Shown: positions 61,695 to 64,000 of the stretch, one piece after another | Numbering within the stretch: position 1 is the stretch's first letter | How the letters are laid out: each line of letters opens with the position of its first letter | NCBI GenBank assembly: GCA_964487255.1 | Contig: CAZAQV010000011.1 | Location: 123,268 to 187,267 of the forward strand | Origin: CAZAQV01 sp964487255 | Lineage (GTDB): Bacteria > Myxococcota_A > Polyangia > Polyangiales > CAZAQV01 | Length of the DNA: 64,000 bases | Direction: 5' to 3' | Notes under the pieces: generated by a model | Database searches by the model: none | What the model was told of the DNA's origin: nothing | Seen by the model: only the letters and a program-made list of their open reading frames with translations | Position numbers and translations under genes: made by a program

Positions 61695-62145
61695 ACCCAC
61701 GCCACGCACTTCTCGCCCCGCGGCAAAGGTCTCGCTCGAGGTGCCCTTTCACGATGTCGATGGGCTGGGCGTTGTTTGGCATGGCCATCTCTACAAGTAC
61801 ATCGAGATCGCCAGGACGGCGCTCTTTCGCCAAGTCGGGCTCGAGCCAAAGCCCGGAAATATTCGAAAAGTTGGGCGTGACGAGAATAACTACAGCCTGC
61901 GCGTCGTCGAATCGCGGTGCCGACACCTGATGCCACTTTACTACGGGGACCAACTGACGGTCCGCGCCTGGTTCCGCGCTATCGACGAGCAGTTTCACGT
62001 GGCCTACGAAGTCTACAACGAGACACGCGGCTATCGTGCAGCGCGCGCCCGTACCAAGTTGGTGGTTGTCGACGAGCGGGGTCAACTCGTGACCGAGCGC
62101 GACCCGGAGCGGGTCGCCAAGTATCTGGGAGCAACCCATGATTGA
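61687..62145 (+). CDS. 4HBT-type acyl-CoA/ACP thioesterase
   Basis: 152 residues. The hotdog thioesterase motif is VPFHDVDGLGVVWHGHLYKYIEIAR (Asp...His). Such enzymes (YbgC-like, ApeK in aryl-polyene clusters) release acyl chains from CoA or ACP. It overlaps the acyltransferase gene by 8 bp and the LolA-like gene by 8 bp. Confidence 0.88.
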   Translation: MTEPTPRTSRPAAKVSLEVPFHDVDGLGVVWHGHLYKYIEIARTALFRQVGLEPKPGNIRKVGRDENNYSLRVVESRCRHLMPLYYGDQLTVRAWFRAIDEQFHVAYEVYNETRGYRAARARTKLVVVDERGQLVTERDPERVAKYLGATHD

Positions 62146-62791
62146 GTCCGTCCGCAAGACCCGCCTGGTGCGGTGCGCTATTTTGATGGTGGCGCTGTGG
62201 GCCGGCGTCGCAGCTCCGAAGGCAAGCGCAAACGATCAAAAGGCCGAGGCGTTGGTTCGTTCTTTTGCGAAGCTTCCCGGCGTCGAGGCAAAGTTTCGTG
62301 AAGAGAAAACCATCGCGCTTCTGGCAACGCCGCTCATCAACGAAGGTACGGTGCATTTTTCGCGCCCCGGTTACTTCGCCCGGCACACGCTCAAGCCGGA
62401 GAAAAACTCGATCGTGATTCGTGGCGAACTCGTGGAGTCGGGCACCAAGAAGCAAAAGGAGACGCTTCGCACGGGGCAGCACCCGGTCCTTCGCTCGTTT
62501 GTGCAGGGCTATATGGGCCTTCTGGCAGGTGACTTCGATGCGCTAAAAAAAAGCTACAAGTTGACCTACCGTGAGCCGAACAAAGGCGCGTGGTCCATTC
62601 GTCTGGTGCCTCGCGACAAGCGCTTGCTCTCTGTCATCAAGTCGATCGAGATGTCAGGCGAAGGCCAGAACGTCTCGCACATGGTGATCGTCGAAGCATC
62701 GGGCGATGTCTCGCGCACAACGTTCAGCGACGTCAACGTAAGCCGTAGCTATAGTAAGCAAGAACGTAGCCGCATTTTCCAGCTGCGATAG
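62138..62791 (+). CDS. LolA-like periplasmic lipoprotein carrier (ApeL-like)
   Basis: 217 residues. The signal peptide is LVRCAILMVALWAGVAAPKASA (cleavage near residue 31). The LolA-like half-barrel follows: FREEKTIALLATPLINEGTVHFSRPGYFARHT, and VIVEASGDVSRTTFSDV near the end. It carries a lipid or lipoprotein cargo across the periplasm. It is the last gene of the run; ApeL homologues occupy this position in aryl-polyene loci, but the MMPL exporter that normally follows is missing here. Confidence 0.82.
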   Translation: MIESVRKTRLVRCAILMVALWAGVAAPKASANDQKAEALVRSFAKLPGVEAKFREEKTIALLATPLINEGTVHFSRPGYFARHTLKPEKNSIVIRGELVESGTKKQKETLRTGQHPVLRSFVQGYMGLLAGDFDALKKSYKLTYREPNKGAWSIRLVPRDKRLLSVIKSIEMSGEGQNVSHMVIVEASGDVSRTTFSDVNVSRSYSKQERSRIFQLR

Positions 62792-62840
62792 CTGGGCCTG
62801 GTTCTATAGAGTCTGTCGCTTTGCGAGCGTGGCGTGGGGC

Positions 62841-63824
62841 TCAAGCGGCGTTCTCAATGCACTCGAGGCGTGCGCGCTGGCTGTGCATCGACTCGCCGCA
62901 GGTCACGATGGTAGCCGCTGGGTTGCGACGCGCTTTGGCCGCGATGTCGATGCATTTGAGACGGTCGCTCTGACTGAACAACGCCTGGCCGCAGGCTTTA
63001 ATCAGCGCCGCTGGGTTGTAGTGGGTCTGGACCGCGCGCTCGATGCACTTGAGGCGGTTCGACTGAGAGTGAACGGCTTCGCCGCATGCGTGAACGATGC
63101 TTGCGCCATGTGGCGTTGAGGCCGCGACCTTGACGCAGGCGCCTTGCTGCGTCGATGAAAAGAGGACCTTGCCACAGGCTTTGATCGTTTCCGAAGGTGT
63201 GCTGGTCGGAGGCATGACTTGCGGTTCATGCGCGTGCGCGTGTCCGCCGTGTTGTCCGTACACGGGCTGCTGCGTGTAGATTTGCTGTGCGCTCGAGTGG
63301 GCTAAGCACTTGCGTTGACCCGGACCGCCACAGGGTGCAGCGACCGGTATTTCGTCGCGCGTGCTTTCGAATACCACCGCTTGCACTTGCAGTGCACCCG
63401 AACGGATGCCGAGAATGCCGATGCGCCGGTTGTGTCCTTCGATGCTCACCTCAGCGCGGTACTTTCCACCGGGGGCAGGAAGAACCACCCGACCGCTTCG
63501 GCCGGGCATGCCCTGTTGTGCCGTCCGACGAAAGGGCGCGCCCCGATCGTTGTTGGTGATGGTTGCGCGCAGCTGCGGCCGAATGTGGAGGCGTCGCATG
63601 GCGCCCCAGCTCTCCGGGGAAAATACGTAGTCGGCCCAAAGCTGGTCGCCGTGTCGCTCGATCTCGAAGCGATCGAGTTCGACCCAGACGCCACGCGTAC
63701 CCGGCTTCTGCCAGTGCCGCTTCTGCGCAAACACGCTTGAACACATCAACAGGCAAAGCATCGCGACCGCGACTGCGATGAGCGTGCGAGAATGAAGAAG
63801 CGGATTTGCTATTCGCAAATCCAT
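62841..63824 (-). CDS. Exported protein with four CG...CI cysteine repeats
   Basis: 327 residues from ATG 63824. The signal segment is RTLIAVAVAMLCLLMCSSVFA. A beta-rich domain of about 110 residues then follows (HWQKPGTRGVWVELDRFEIER ... GILGIRSGALQ). A His-rich linker follows (YGQHGGHAHAHEPQ), and after it four repeats of about 37 residues with the pattern ACGxxxxSQxxRLxCIxxA (ACGKVLF..., ACGEAVH..., ACGQALF..., TCGESMH...). Each repeat carries two Cys. Family unknown. The start lies inside the palindromic repeat element; a further 26 codons upstream come from a second copy of that element, and ATG 63761 is an alternative. Confidence 0.75.
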   Translation of the reverse strand: MDLRIANPLLHSRTLIAVAVAMLCLLMCSSVFAQKRHWQKPGTRGVWVELDRFEIERHGDQLWADYVFSPESWGAMRRLHIRPQLRATITNNDRGAPFRRTAQQGMPGRSGRVVLPAPGGKYRAEVSIEGHNRRIGILGIRSGALQVQAVVFESTRDEIPVAAPCGGPGQRKCLAHSSAQQIYTQQPVYGQHGGHAHAHEPQVMPPTSTPSETIKACGKVLFSSTQQGACVKVAASTPHGASIVHACGEAVHSQSNRLKCIERAVQTHYNPAALIKACGQALFSQSDRLKCIDIAAKARRNPAATIVTCGESMHSQRARLECIENAA

Positions 63825-63950
63825 GCTTCGGCTTCGAGCCGTGAAGAGCCAGCGATAGAGCGTGCGAGAATGAAGAAGCGGATTTGCTACGTGCAAATCC
63901 ATGCTTCGACTTCGAGCCGTGAAGAGCCGATGATAGAGCGTGCGAGAACT
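63780..63950. repeat. Palindromic intergenic repeat, tandem copies E and F
   Basis: Two units have a 78-bp period, with cores GGATTTGC-tattc-GCAAATCC (63802-63822) and GGATTTGC-tacgt-GCAAATCC (63880-63900). Flanks read GAGCGTGCGAGAATGAAGAAG and CGAGCCGTGAAGAGCC. They are related to the 2.85-kb copy and overlap the start of the minus-strand gene 62841-63824, whose N-terminal codons are partly repeat-derived. Confidence 0.8.
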
Positions 63951-64000
63951 AGCAGGCTGGTGAAAAAGGGGATCGACGAGGTTGTAAGGATGTGATCTTG

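Overview
This is a contiguous chromosomal window of about 64 kb at fairly high GC. It is densely coded and carries about 52 supported protein genes. I see no rRNA, tRNA, CRISPR array, integrase or transposase. Four features suggest a Myxococcota/Bradymonadota-type ('deltaproteobacterial') Gram-negative: many lipoproteins with Asp/Ala/Ser-rich linkers after the lipobox, a MYXO-CTERM-like tail, eukaryote-like Ser/Thr kinases beside a PP2C phosphatase and a sigma-54 activator, and a three-subunit succinate dehydrogenase with a single cytochrome b. This assignment is inference; there is no taxonomic marker beyond cysS, sdh and hisC.

Layout. 1-403 has no gene and holds a 97-bp-period direct repeat. 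404-6050 (minus): exported TPR protein, Nudix hydrolase, PPK2, and a 1043-residue NlpC/P60 lipoprotein. 6171-10622 (plus): RND efflux adaptor and pump. 10794-18824 (plus): a tightly coupled six-gene sugar operon, HAD-GT20 fusion, PfkB kinase, GH4 glycosidase, PIG-L deacetylase, SIS-domain enzyme and sodium:solute symporter. 18756-23056: two minus-strand unknowns and two plus-strand membrane proteins. 23053-30591 (minus): sdhC-sdhA-sdhB-SirB1-hisC-sulfatase-like operon. 30834-34469: VWA lipoprotein and two unknown lipoproteins. 34765-37730: divergent KamA-type aminomutase and ATP-PEPCK.

37963-44955 is a signalling region: a kinase-TPR-lipoprotein operon (minus), divergent from a GAF sigma-54 activator. 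The activator is followed by two genes, each preceded by a copy of the same inverted repeat and a sigma-54-like promoter. 44956-45830 is a decayed region with two broken genes. 45955-54607 holds an astacin protease fused to cell-wall-binding (CWB2) repeats, an SMP-30-like lipoprotein, a Flp-pilin-headed toxin-like protein, PP2C, a kinase with four zinc ribbons, and a TonB-like protein. 54691-59310: DUF362 protein, SDR, MYXO-CTERM-like protein behind an excellent sigma-54 promoter, and cysS. 59402-62791 (plus): a compact ACP / dehydratase / GT2 / acyltransferase / thioesterase / LolA-like run resembling part of an aryl-polyene cluster. The window closes with a cysteine-motif repeat protein on the minus strand.

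Two patterns cut across genes. First, a family of roughly 80-bp intergenic palindromic repeats recurs at about 2.85, 6.08 (degraded), 37.8 (tandem), 47.8 and 63.8 kb (tandem), with compensatory changes in the stem. Second, many genes have a -10-like TANNNT ending 6-7 nt before the start codon, which implies leaderless mRNAs. Four exported-protein genes have a sigma-54-type GG-N10-GC element placed so that transcripts would start only 2-4 nt before the start codon. The most promising candidate for new biology is the 10.8-18.8 kb sugar operon.
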